Below, piece after piece: positions 46,839 to 56,852 of a DNA stretch of 64,000 nucleotides. The stretch spans positions 935,001 to 999,000 of the forward strand of contig CP110972.1 in the NCBI GenBank assembly GCA_028869255.1, given 5' to 3'. The notes beneath the pieces were generated by a model that did not search any database, was not told where the DNA came from, and was given only the letters and a program-made list of their open reading frames with translations. The position numbers and the translations under genes are program-made. The stretch comes from Pseudomonas poae. GTDB taxonomy: Bacteria > Pseudomonadota > Gammaproteobacteria > Pseudomonadales > Pseudomonadaceae. Each line of letters starts with the position of its first letter. Within the stretch, counting starts at the first letter, position 1.

Positions 46839-49609
46839 TTATTGGTGAGTGCTGGTGACGGCTTCACCGACGGCCTGCCACTCTTCGAATGTCGATTGGC
46901 TGTCCAGGCGGCAGAAGTCCAGCAGTTGCCTGGCGGACAGGCCGGTGTCGGCGCTGGCTTGCCGGCACCGCAGGATCCAGTCCAGGCGTTCGATGGAGTT
47001 GATGCGCTTGGGCTGCAAGGACTGGCTCAAAGCCTCGATTTCACTGGCGCTCCAGCCCAGCAGTTGGGCCAATTGGTTGTTGGCGTCGGCATCCGGGGGG
47101 CGCGGGAGTGTTGTTGGCATGCTTGAGGTAGTCCAGAAGCTGCTCTTGTGATACGCCGTAACGGTCGATGCAGTGTTTGAACTGTTGCATCAAAAACACG
47201 TTGTGCAAGTTCAGCTCAAGCAAGGCGTTACTGTGATAGGCGTCATTGAGCCAGTGCGGGTTGCCCAGCAATGCGTGCAACGCCTGCCGGCTGACGGGCA
47301 ATTGCAGCAGGTCTGCGGCGTGAGGCAGCAGCAACACCAAGTAACTGAGAGTTTGCAGAGGGGGAAGCGCTTGCCGTGGGCGGATGGAACAGGCGCAGCA
47401 CGTGATCGGCTTGCCCGTATTTCAGATTGTTTACGTGATTGCCGTGCTCCTGGGGCAGGTTTTGCAGGGTTTGTCTGAGGCGTAGATACAGGGGCTGCAA
47501 ATCCTGCTGGATCGAAGCCAGGATCGTCAGCAGGGTTTGCTTGGCCTGGGACACGCTGTCGCTCTGACCACTCAATTTAAGCGTGGCGAGCACTTGGTCG
47601 AGCGCGGTACTGCGTGATCTGCCCTGCCGTATCCGCTGCAGAACGTTATGGATCGCGGCTTCCCAATCAATCTTCGGCTCATTCGTGGCTTGTGCGGGAA
47701 ATGTGTGGCCGGTGAGCAGGTTTGACAGGGAGGGTTGTGGATGGTCGGTGAACTCCTTGAGCAGCAGGGCGACGGCCGGGTCCAGGCTTACGGTTTCCCG
47801 CCGCAGCAGTTGGTGGCGCAGCAGCTCAAGGCTGCTGCCATTATCGCTGATCCAGCGACTTGCCCAGTCCAGATACATCAGCACGTCGAGCACATCCGGC
47901 GACCCTTTCAACACTTTGCGCAACGTCGGCTTGAGTATTTGATGCTGATAGCTGCTGGGCTTGAGCATGTCCAGCAAGTGCTTGTAGTCCAGGATCGACA
48001 GGCCAAACAGCCGGGCGACGCGTGCTTGGCGATAAAGGGTACTGATTGTGGCGAGGTTGCGCTCGGGGGATTCGCCGGCGCCGATCAGCAGTTGCAGCGA
48101 CGTCGGCGAGTCTTGCAGACGCAGGTTGGCACACAGCTGCTGCCGGGTCGTGGCATCAAAGGGCAGACCATCCAGGTACAGCGGCGGTAGCGCCGAGTCG
48201 GTGCGGTTGAACACCTGGTCGAATAACGACACGCGCTCGCCCGAAGCATCGACCGGTATGTGATGCAGTAGTGCGGCAAACTCTTCAGCTTGCAGCCCAT
48301 AGCGTTTGTTCAGGTACCGATACACGCCCAGCGCGCGCAGAGTGTTGTGGGTGATCAGCAGGTCAGGGTTGGCCTTGCCTTCGCAGCGCATGGCGCTGAC
48401 CAGCAAGGTATCGAGTTGTGCGAAAGGGATGTCCAGCCAGCGCTGCAGGCGAATCATGCGTTGCAGGCGATCGAAGCGCTCAAGTGTGAGGTTCACCAGC
48501 CGGGCCAGGTGGGGGCCGCCCTGGCTGATCGCAGTGTCTGCGCGACCATTGATAAACGCGGCCCCATACGCCATATCAGGGACCATTGTGCAGTAGGGCG
48601 ATCGGCGCGGCTTGTGCGTGGTTTGCGCGAGCAGCTCCTGCAACTGCCCGGCATTGAGGCCGGTGCGGCTGAGAAAATCGGTAACCTGTTCCGGGCCTGC
48701 CAGATCGGCGTCCACTCGCCAGTTGTAATAGTCGTGATAGAAGGCCCGAACCTGCTGCGTGTCATAGGTCGAGCCTGCCAACTGTTGCTTGAGCAGTGCC
48801 TGCTGCTCCGGGCTCAGGCCGGACAGCAGGGGTTGCAGGTCGTCATTGTCGGCGGTGACGTAGCCATAGGCGTGCGCGTCCCGCCGTGCCACAGGCAGCC
48901 TGCGGCTGATCCGGTAGTTCAGTTCGCCCAGCGACAGTGTGTTTTCAGCCAGCCCCAGCAGGCACTGCTGATGGTGAAAGTGGTAGGGCATGGAAAACGG
49001 ATACCAGGTCTTGCTCAACAACTGACAGGCAGCTTTCTGATCGCTCACGCCGAGGTTATCGAGCAGGGTCTGGTTGATGATCGACAGCATGGGGCGCTGG
49101 CCCGACACGGTATGGGGGTCGATCAGCAGTTCCTTGAGGTCCGGGCGGCGTTCGGCCAGGCGGGTCGCCGTTTTGGCGTCGGCGTGTTTTTCCAGCTGCA
49201 TGGCAAATAGATAGAGTGCCCTTAGGTAGGCCACCGGTGAGTCCACTGCGGCGATGGAGTCCGGGGCGCAAAACTGTTGCCAGTCTTCTTTGAAGAGCGC
49301 GTTATAGGTCACGCCGCTGGTGGGCGTTGCGCCGACGCCTGGGCGGGGCGACGCCTGTTGCTCACGAAACAGTGTTTCCAGCTGTGCGGCGGCGCTGCAG
49401 GCCTTGAAGTGCAAGCGCGTGGCGTCAACTTTGGGATGGCTGGCTACGTGCTCGACAAACTCGCTTTCGGACAGCTGCGCAATGTCGAATACCGAGTTGA
49501 TGTTCAGCTGCTGCAAGGTGTCCTTGAGGTCTCTGTTACCCCCGGCGGGCGGTGACGAGTCAGTGACCATTCGTGAGAGCAGGGGGCTGCTGTCTTCATC
49601 CATGTGCAT
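46839..49609 (-). pseudogene. tcaA: TcA component, N-terminal half (TcaA/VRP1-like), two frame breaks
   Basis: About 922 aa if two bases are removed. It resembles TcaA/TccA and the Salmonella plasmid virulence VRP1 region: [20 protein letters not shown] near the N-terminus, then VDSPVAYLRALYLFAMQLE and RRPDLKELLIDP. The first frame ends around the G5 run at 47362-47366. The second continues LQTLSYLVLLLPHAADLLQL to the G6 run at 47095-47100. The third continues DADANNQLAQLLGWSASEIE to the stop at 46839. Deleting one base in each run joins the three frames, and the total is then a multiple of three. GAAGGAA precedes ATG 49609. It is the first gene of the reverse Tc operon, 43 bp before tcaB. 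Confidence 0.82.
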
Positions 49610-49838
49610 AGGGTTCCTTCGGGCCCGCCAGCGGGTCCGGCGAGCGACACAGAACGCTATCACGCAGGTTACAAGGCCCGGGGTAAGCCGATGTCGCGGC
49701 GCCAGTGCGGAAATATCAACAGGCAAGCGAACCATCGTGACGTGGATTTTGTTAGAATCCGCAACGCGCCGCAGAGTCGGCGCTTTTTTTTGCATCCGGT
49801 TCACCCCTTACGAGGGTAGCCACCTGGAGAGAACACCC

Positions 49839-50780
49839 ATGACTCAACCGATTGTCGTGGCGGCACTGTATAAGTTCGTCACCCTGGAAGATTACGTCGC
49901 CCTGCGCGAGCCACTGCTGCAGGCGATGGTCGACAACGGCATCAAAGGCACCTTGCTGATCGCCGAAGAAGGCATCAACGGCACCGTTTCCGGCAGCCGC
50001 GAAGGCATTGATGGCCTGATGGCCTGGCTGAAGAAAGACCCCCGCATGGTCGATATCGACCACAAAGAGTCGTACTGCGATGACCAGCCGTTCTACCGCA
50101 CCAAGGTCAAGCTCAAGAAAGAGATCGTGACCCTGGGCGTCGAAGGCGTCGACCCGAACAAAAAAGTCGGCACCTACGTCGACCCGCAGGACTGGAACGC
50201 GTTGATCAGCGACCCGCAAGTGTTGTTGATCGACACCCGCAACGACTACGAAGTGTCGATCGGCACCTTTGAAGGCGCAATCGACCCGAAAACCACCAGT
50301 TTTCGCGAATTTCCCGACTACATCAAAGCCAACTTCGACCCGGCCAAGCACAAGAAAGTCGCCATGTTCTGCACCGGCGGCATTCGTTGCGAGAAGGCGT
50401 CGAGCTATATGCTCAGCGAGGGTTTCGACGAGGTCTACCACCTCAAGGGCGGCATCCTGAAGTACCTCGAAGAGGTGCCGCAGGCAGAGACCAAATGGCA
50501 GGGCGACTGCTTTGTGTTCGACAATCGTGTGACCGTGCGCCACGACTTGAGCGAAGGCGACTACGATCAATGTCATGCCTGCCGCACACCGGTGAGCATC
50601 GAAGACCGTGCGTCCGAGCACTATGTGGCCGGCATCAGCTGCCCGCATTGCTGGGATAAGCTGCCGGAGAAAACCCGTCGCAGCGCGATCGACCGGCAGA
50701 AGCAGATCGAGCTGGCCAAGGCCCGCAACATGCCGCACCCGATTGGCTTCAACTATAAGCAAACCCCTTCCGAGGCTTGA
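49839..50780 (+). CDS. trhO: tRNA uridine-5-oxyacetic acid pathway hydroxylase (rhodanese family)
   Basis: 313 aa. TrhO (YceA) hydroxylates wobble uridine 34 of tRNA with oxygen. The N-terminal part has [20 protein letters not shown] near 37. The rhodanese domain carries the catalytic Cys in [16 protein letters not shown] near residue 177, and a Cys-rich C-terminal zinc-like motif ([15 protein letters not shown]) follows. GGAGAG precedes ATG 49839. The next gene starts 3 bp after the stop, so the two are cotranscribed. The preceding 229 bp holds the promoter and borders the Tc locus. Confidence 0.93.
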   Translation: MTQPIVVAALYKFVTLEDYVALREPLLQAMVDNGIKGTLLIAEEGINGTVSGSREGIDGLMAWLKKDPRMVDIDHKESYCDDQPFYRTKVKLKKEIVTLGVEGVDPNKKVGTYVDPQDWNALISDPQVLLIDTRNDYEVSIGTFEGAIDPKTTSFREFPDYIKANFDPAKHKKVAMFCTGGIRCEKASSYMLSEGFDEVYHLKGGILKYLEEVPQAETKWQGDCFVFDNRVTVRHDLSEGDYDQCHACRTPVSIEDRASEHYVAGISCPHCWDKLPEKTRRSAIDRQKQIELAKARNMPHPIGFNYKQTPSEA

Positions 50781-50783
50781 GCC

Positions 50784-51419
50784 ATGTCCGCGCGCCTGCT
50801 CTATGTAATGGACCCGATGTGTTCCTGGTGCTGGGGCTTCGCCCCGGTGGCCGAGGCGTTGGTGGCGCAGGCCCACGCGGCCGGCGTGGAGCTGCACCTG
50901 GTGGTGGGCGGTTTGCGCACCGGCAGCGGCGCGGCGCTGGAGCCGACCACCCGACGCTACATCCTTGAGCACTGGCAGGCCGTCACCGACGCCACCGGCC
51001 AACCGTTCAAGCGTGAAGGCGCGTTGCCCGAGGGTTTTGTCTACGACACCGAGCCGGCGTGCCGCGCCATCGTTACCGCCCGCAGCCTGGCGCCGGATTG
51101 TGCCTGGAAGTTGCTGGGGCTGATCCAGCGTGCGTTTTATGTCGAGGGGCGCGATGTGACCCTCGCCAGCGTGCTGGTGGAGTTGGCCGAGGAGGCGGGC
51201 ATCCCGCGTATCGAGTTTGCCGGCGCGTTCGACCGCGCCGAGCAGCACGCGGCGACAGCCGCTGATTTCACTTGGGTGCAGGATTTGGGTATCGCCGGCT
51301 TCCCGACCTTGCTCGCCGAGCGTAATGGCCAGTTGGCGCTGCTGACCAATGGCTATCAGCCGCTGTCCGAGCTATCGCCCTTGCTGGCCCGTTGGTTGGA
51401 GCGCGCCACCTGTGCATGA
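50784..51419 (+). CDS. DsbA-family thioredoxin-fold protein
   Basis: 211 aa, no signal peptide, therefore probably cytoplasmic. The active-site CxxC is CSWCW near residues 13-17 (YVMDPMCSWCWGFAPVA). The helical insertion and cis-Pro loop (IAGFPTLLAERNG near 169) match the FrnE/DsbA-like oxidoreductase group. The substrate is unknown. It is coupled to trhO (3 bp upstream) and overlaps the start of the ABC exporter gene by 8 bp. Confidence 0.9.
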   Translation: MSARLLYVMDPMCSWCWGFAPVAEALVAQAHAAGVELHLVVGGLRTGSGAALEPTTRRYILEHWQAVTDATGQPFKREGALPEGFVYDTEPACRAIVTARSLAPDCAWKLLGLIQRAFYVEGRDVTLASVLVELAEEAGIPRIEFAGAFDRAEQHAATAADFTWVQDLGIAGFPTLLAERNGQLALLTNGYQPLSELSPLLARWLERATCA

Positions 51420-53229
51420 CCAGCCCGACCTGGAGCCTGCCCAACGTGCCGATCGACTGACCTGGGCGGAAATTCGCCGCCTGGCGTTGCGTCACAAGAA
51501 ATCCCTGTGGATCGCCAATGGCGTCGCCGTGCTGGCGACCCTGTGCAGCGTGCCCATCCCCTTGCTGTTGCCGTTGCTGGTAGACGAGGTGCTGCTGGGC
51601 CACGGCGATGCCGCGCTCAAGGTGATGAACCACGCACTGCCCCTGGGCTGGCAGAAGGCCGCCGGCTATATCGGCCTGATGCTGCTGGTGACCCTGTTGC
51701 TGCGCTGCGGGGCGCTGCTGTTCAACGTGGTGCAGGCGCGGCTGTTTGCGCGGCTGGCCAAGGACATTGTGTACCGCATCCGCGTGCGCCTGATCGAGCG
51801 CCTCAAGCGCATTTCCCTCGGCGAGTACGAGAGCCTGGGCAGCGGTACGGTCACCACGCACCTGGTCACCGACCTGGACACCCTGGATAAATTCGTCGGC
51901 GAGACCCTCAGCCGCTTCCTGGTGGCCATGCTGACCCTGGTCGGCACGTCGGCGATTCTGGTGTGGATGCATTGGCAACTGGCCTTGCTGATCCTGCTGT
52001 TCAACCCGTTGGTGATCTACGCCACGGTGCAGTTGGGCAAACGGGTCAAACACCTGAAGAAGCTGGAAAACGACAGCACTTCGCGTTTCACCCAGGCCCT
52101 GACCGAAACCCTTGATGCGATCCAGGAAGTGCGCGCCGGCAACCGCCAGGGTTTCTTCCTCGGACGCCTCGGCCAGCGCGCCCAGGAAGTACGCGACTAT
52201 GCGATCCACTCTCAATGGAAAACCGATGCATCGAGCCGCGCCAGCGGCTTGCTGTTCCAGTTCGGTATCGACATCTTCCGTGCGGCGGCGATGCTCACCG
52301 TGCTGTTTTCCGACCTGTCCATCGGCCAGATGCTCGCGGTGTTCAGCTATCTGTGGTTCATGATCGGCCCGGTGGAGCAGCTGTTGAACCTGCAATACGC
52401 CTACTACGCGGCGGGCGGGGCGCTGACGCGGATCAACGAGTTGCTGGCACGAGCCGATGAGCCGCAATACGCAGGCGGTGAAGACCCGTTCATCGGGCGC
52501 GCCACCGTTGGCATCGAGGTGCGCGGCCTCAACTTCGGCTATGGCGAAGACCTGGTGCTGGACCAGTTGAACCTGAGCATCGCGCCCGGCGAAAAGGTGG
52601 CGATTGTCGGCGCCAGCGGCGGCGGCAAAAGCACCCTGGTGCAACTGTTGCTCGGGCTGTATACGCCGCAGGCGGGCACTATCCGTTTCGGCGGTGCCAC
52701 CCAGCAGGCAATCGGTCTTGCGACCATTCGCGAGAACGTCGCGGTGGTGCTGCAACACCCTGCGCTGTTCAACGACACGGTGCGCGCCAACCTGACCATG
52801 GGCCGTGAGCGCAGCGACCAGGCGTGCTGGCAGGCACTGGAAATCGCCCAGCTGGATGCTACCGTCAAGGCGCTGCCGTTGGGTTTGGACAGCGTAGTAG
52901 GGCGTTCCGGTGTGCGGTTTTCCGGCGGGCAGCGTCAGCGCCTGGCGATTGCGCGCATGGTACTGGCCGAGCCGAAAGTGGTGATCCTCGACGAAGCGAC
53001 CTCCGCCCTGGACGCCGCCACCGAGTACAACCTGCACCAGGCGCTGGCGCGGTTTCTCAGCGGGCGTACTACACTGATCATTGCTCACCGCTTGTCGGCG
53101 GTTAAGCAGGCGGATCGAGTATTAGTGTTTGACGGCGGTCACATTGCTGAAGATGGTGATCATCAGCAGTTGATTGCCGATGGCGGTCTGTACGCCAAGC
53201 TATATGGACATTTGCAACAAGTGCGTTGA
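51412..53229 (+). CDS. ABC exporter, fused permease and ATPase
   Basis: 605 aa half-transporter: six membrane helices in about residues 25-320 and a nucleotide-binding domain with Walker A GASGGGKST near 398, signature FSGGQRQRLAIAR near 502 and Walker B VVILDEATSALD near 522. It would dimerise in the inner membrane. Exporters of this MsbA-like group carry lipids or drugs; the cargo is not known. The GTG at 51412 is taken as the start because the GGAG at about 51397 serves it and the upstream reading frame overlaps the DsbA-family gene heavily. It belongs to the trhO-dsbA-ABC operon. Confidence 0.9.
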   Translation: MHDQPDLEPAQRADRLTWAEIRRLALRHKKSLWIANGVAVLATLCSVPIPLLLPLLVDEVLLGHGDAALKVMNHALPLGWQKAAGYIGLMLLVTLLLRCGALLFNVVQARLFARLAKDIVYRIRVRLIERLKRISLGEYESLGSGTVTTHLVTDLDTLDKFVGETLSRFLVAMLTLVGTSAILVWMHWQLALLILLFNPLVIYATVQLGKRVKHLKKLENDSTSRFTQALTETLDAIQEVRAGNRQGFFLGRLGQRAQEVRDYAIHSQWKTDASSRASGLLFQFGIDIFRAAAMLTVLFSDLSIGQMLAVFSYLWFMIGPVEQLLNLQYAYYAAGGALTRINELLARADEPQYAGGEDPFIGRATVGIEVRGLNFGYGEDLVLDQLNLSIAPGEKVAIVGASGGGKSTLVQLLLGLYTPQAGTIRFGGATQQAIGLATIRENVAVVLQHPALFNDTVRANLTMGRERSDQACWQALEIAQLDATVKALPLGLDSVVGRSGVRFSGGQRQRLAIARMVLAEPKVVILDEATSALDAATEYNLHQALARFLSGRTTLIIAHRLSAVKQADRVLVFDGGHIAEDGDHQQLIADGGLYAKLYGHLQQVR

Positions 53230-53300
53230 TTTAGCCTGGGCTCAGCTATCGGAAGCGGATTTTCGCGTGCGTATTCAGCAGTGCATGTGCAAGGGACTTC

Positions 53301-55761
53301 ATGAAGCAAAAGCGGACTCTCGGAACGCCTCGGCTGTTGGGCATTGTCTGGCCTTTCATCGCTGTCGTGCTGTTTCAGGCATTGTTGGGCTGCGTCAGTC
53401 TCTACATGCTTTCGGCGGTGCGCGGCTATGTGGCCGGCGAAAGCCTGTGGTCCAAGGGCCAGAAGGATGCGATCTACTACCTGACGCTCTACGCCGATAA
53501 TCGCGAAGAAGCCACCTACCTCAAATACCAGCAGGCGATTGCCGTGCCCCAGGGCGGGCATGAGCTGCGTATTGCCCTGGACCGCCCCACGCCCGATCTC
53601 AGCGCTGCCCGCCTGGGGATTCTCAAGGGTGGCAACCACCCGGACGACGTCTCCAGCCTGATCTGGCTGTACCTCAATTTCCGGCATTTCAGCTACCTGG
53701 AAAAAGCCATTGAACTGTGGACCGTGGGCGATGGCTACCTGGTTCAGCTGGACGACCTGGCCCGCGAGATGCACCAGGCAGTCACCCGCGACCAGGTCAA
53801 CGCTAACGATGTGCGCCAATGGAAGGCCCATATCATCGCCATCAACGAGGGTGTGACCCCGGCCGCCAAGGCGTTCAGCGACGCCTTGGGCGAAGGCTCG
53901 AGGATGATCCTGCGACTGCTGTTGATCACTAACCTGGCGACGGCCCTGGGCCTGATCATACTGGCGCTGCTGCGTACCCATAAGTTGCTGACCCAGCGCC
54001 ATGCGTTCGCCGATGCCCTGCAACAAGAGAAGGAGCGCGCGCAGATTACCCTGGAGTCGATTGGCGACGGGGTGATCACCACGGATGTCGACGGCGCCAT
54101 CACCTATATGAACCCGGCGGCCGAGGCCCTGACGCACTGGCAGTCGGCCAGGGCCCAGGGCCAGCCCCTGGCGGCCTTGTTCAACCTGCTGGACGACAAT
54201 GCCCAGCCTGACGGTTTTACCCTGATCGAACACATCGTGAGGGGCCGGCTCGGCGGCGGCAGCGAGCATTCGAAAACCATCCAGCGTCTGGATGGCAGTA
54301 CGGTGTCAGTGACCCTGGTGGGCGCGCCGATCCGCAGCGCCGGCAAGGTCACGGGGGCAGTGCTGGTGCTGCACGACATGACCCAGGAGCGTCAATATAT
54401 TGCCAACCTGTCGTGGCAGGCCACCCATGATGCCTTGACCGGCCTGGCCAACCGTCGCGAATTCGAATTTCGCCTGGAGCAGGTGTTGCACCCGGCAGGG
54501 CAACAACAGGGCGGGCGGCACGCGTTGATGTTTCTTGACCTGGACCAGTTCAAGCTGGTCAACGACACCTGCGGCCACGCCGCGGGCGACGAGCTGCTGC
54601 GGCATATCTGCGCGCTGCTGCAATCGGACCTGCGTGAAGGCGACACGCTGGCGCGCCTGGGGGGATGAATTCGGCATCCTGCTGGAGAACTGCCCGGCGC
54701 CGGTGGCGGAAAAGATCGCCGAGAGCCTGCGTCATACCGTGCAAAACCTGCATTTTGTATGGAAGGGCCGGCCGTTCATGACCACCGTGAGTATCGGCCT
54801 GGTGCATATCTCGCACACCCCGACCACCCTGGAAACCTCGCTGCGCGCCGCCGACATGGCGTGCTACATGGCCAAGGAAAAAGGCCGCAATCGCGTGCAG
54901 GTGTATCACGCCGATGACTCGGAACTGTCCCTGCGCTTTGGTGAAATGGCCTGGGTGCAGCGCCTGCACATGGCATTGGAGGAGAACCGGTTTTGCCTGT
55001 ATGCCCAGGAAATCTCACCCCTGGGGCATACCGACGGCGGCGACGGGCACATCGAAATCCTGCTGCGCCTGCATGATGAAGCCGGCCGCATCATATTGCC
55101 GGACAGTTTTATCCCGGCTGCCGAGCGCTACGGTTTGATGACGTCCCTGGACCGGTGGGTCGTGGAAAACGTATTCAAACTGATCGCCCGGTGCCTGCTG
55201 GAACGTCCCGGTCGGCCCATGGCGATGTGTGCGATTAATCTGTCAGGTATAACTATTGGCGATGATGAATTTCTTGGTTTTTTACGTGAGAAATTTCACG
55301 CTTACAGTATTCCGCCAGGAATGATCTGTTTTGAAATTACCGAAACCAGTGCAATTGCAAACTTGGGCAGTGCGATCCGATTTATTAATGAACTCAAAGC
55401 GTTAGGCTGCCGTTTCTCGCTCGATGACTTTTGTGCCGGAATGTCTTCATTCGCCTATCTCAAACATTTACCTGTAGACTTCCTGAAGATCGATGGAAGT
55501 TTCGTAAAGGATATGCTGGACGACCCGATTAACCGCGCAATGGTTGAAGTGATCAATCACATTGGCCATGTCATGGGCAAGCGCACAATTGCAGAGTTTG
55601 TCGAAACACCGCAGATCGAACAGGCGTTACTCGAGATCGGTGTGGATTACGCTCAGGGCTACCTGATTGAACGCCCGCAATTGTTGTCCTTTGATAGCTT
55701 GCAGTGTCGACCTGTGCGGCCGCAGCCTCTGTTATTCAAGGCGCCCGGCACATTCCGCTGA
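53301..55761 (+). pseudogene. rbdA: RbdA-like PAS-GGDEF-EAL c-di-GMP enzyme with a frame break
   Basis: About 819-820 aa when the frame is mended, as in P. aeruginosa RbdA. Two membrane helices at about 14-38 and 208-228 enclose a periplasmic sensor region. A PAS domain follows (about 250-365; GDGVITTDVDGAITYMNPAA), then GGDEF (about 375-540) and EAL (about 555-805). The frame breaks inside the GGDEF motif itself at the G6 run 54659-54664: ...LARLGG / DEFGILLENC. One G fewer or two more restores it. In the EAL domain the metal-binding Glu appears as EILLRLHD and loop 6 as LDDFCAGMSSFAYLKHLPVD, with AEFVET near the end. Such proteins promote biofilm dispersal by degrading c-di-GMP. AAGGGA precedes ATG. 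Confidence 0.85.
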
Positions 55762-55806
55762 AACATTTGCTGGTCTGTAAAATCACACTTGAAAAGGAGC
55801 CCAACA

Positions 55807-56607
55807 GTGATCGACACATTCAACAGAACCGGCCCGCTTATGGAAGCCTCGAGTTACCCCGCCTGGGCACAACAACTGATCCGGGACAGTAGCGAGAGCA
55901 AGCGCCGAGTTGTCGAACACGAACTGTACCAGCGCATGCGCGACAACACGCTCAGCGCCAAGACTATGCGCCACTACCTGATCGGTGGCTGGCCCGTGGT
56001 GGAACAGTTTGCCTTGTACATGGCACAAAACCTCACCAAAACCAAATTCGCCCGCCATCCTGGTGAGGACATGGCGCGGCGTTGGCTGATGCGCAATATT
56101 CGTGTGGAGCTGAACCACGCCGACTATTGGGTGCATTGGGCGCGCGCGCACGGCGTGAGCCTCGAAGAGTTGCAGGCGCAGAACGTTCCCCCAGAGCTGC
56201 ACGCCCTGAGCCATTGGTGCTGGCACACAAGCTCCGCCGATTCGCTGATTGTGGCCATCGCCGCGACCAACTATGCAATCGAAGGGGCGACCGGCGAGTG
56301 GTCGGCGGTGGTGTGTTCCACTGGCGTCTACGCGGCGGCGTTCCCGGAGGAAGACCGCAAGCGTGCAATGAAGTGGCTGAAGATGCATGCCCAGTACGAT
56401 GACGCGCACCCTTGGGAAGCACTGGAAATCATCTGTACGCTGGCCGGGATGAACCCGAGCCAGGCGCTGCAGGTAGAGCTGCGCCAGGCGGTGTGCAAGA
56501 GCTACGACTACATGTACCTGTTCCTGGAAAGCTGCATGCGCCTGGAGAAAGAAAAAGCCCCCGCGGTAGTGCGCGAGCGCCAGGCACGGGTCGCCAGCGA
56601 AGCGTGA
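55807..56607 (+). CDS. TenA/PqqC-fold (haem-oxygenase-like) protein
   Basis: 266 aa helical protein of the TenA/THI-4/PqqC superfamily. Features are the helix with Glu and Tyr in VEHELYQRMRDNTLSAKTMR near 37, NIRVELNHADYWVHWARAHG near 99 and NYAIEGATGEWSA near 157, with histidines placed as in iron-containing redox members. It could be a di-iron oxidase or a regulator; no cofactor pathway genes are adjacent. The start is GTG 55807 with AAGGAG 7 nt before it. It is 45 bp downstream of the rbdA-like gene and may be cotranscribed. Confidence 0.83.
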   Translation: MIDTFNRTGPLMEASSYPAWAQQLIRDSSESKRRVVEHELYQRMRDNTLSAKTMRHYLIGGWPVVEQFALYMAQNLTKTKFARHPGEDMARRWLMRNIRVELNHADYWVHWARAHGVSLEELQAQNVPPELHALSHWCWHTSSADSLIVAIAATNYAIEGATGEWSAVVCSTGVYAAAFPEEDRKRAMKWLKMHAQYDDAHPWEALEIICTLAGMNPSQALQVELRQAVCKSYDYMYLFLESCMRLEKEKAPAVVRERQARVASEA

Positions 56608-56608
56608 T

Positions 56609-56683
56609 TGAAGAGCAGGGCTTGGTGTGAAGAGCTGGGCTTGCTATGAAGATCTGGGTTTGCTGTGAAGAGCAGGGCTTGTG
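56609..56683 (+). repeat. Four tandem 19-bp units before a REP
   Basis: Four consecutive units of the form TGAAGAGCWGGGCTTGSTR lie at 56609-56627, 56628-56646, 56647-56665 and 56666-56683. They start one base after the stop of the preceding gene and run directly into the REP doublet. Units differ by one to four bases. Confidence 0.85.
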
Positions 56684-56773
56684 TGGCGAGCGGGCTTGCC
56701 CGCGTTGGGTCGCGAAGCGGCCCCATAAATGGAACTGCTACGCAGTCCAACGCGGGCAAGCCCGCTCGCCACA
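56682..56773. repeat. REP doublet (TGTGGCGAGCGGGC family)
   Basis: TGTGGCGAGCGGGCTTGCCC and its reverse complement GGGCAAGCCCGCTCGCCACA enclose about 50 bp with an inner GCGTTGGGTCGCGAAGCGG. A further half copy, GCTCGCCACAC, follows. Located between convergent genes. Confidence 0.9.
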
Positions 56774-56852
56774 ACAAGCCCGGCTCGCCACACACGCCTG
56801 TTTTCCAGGCAGGCTCGTTTGCCACAGGTGCGGTGTTCTGCTTGAGGGGCGC

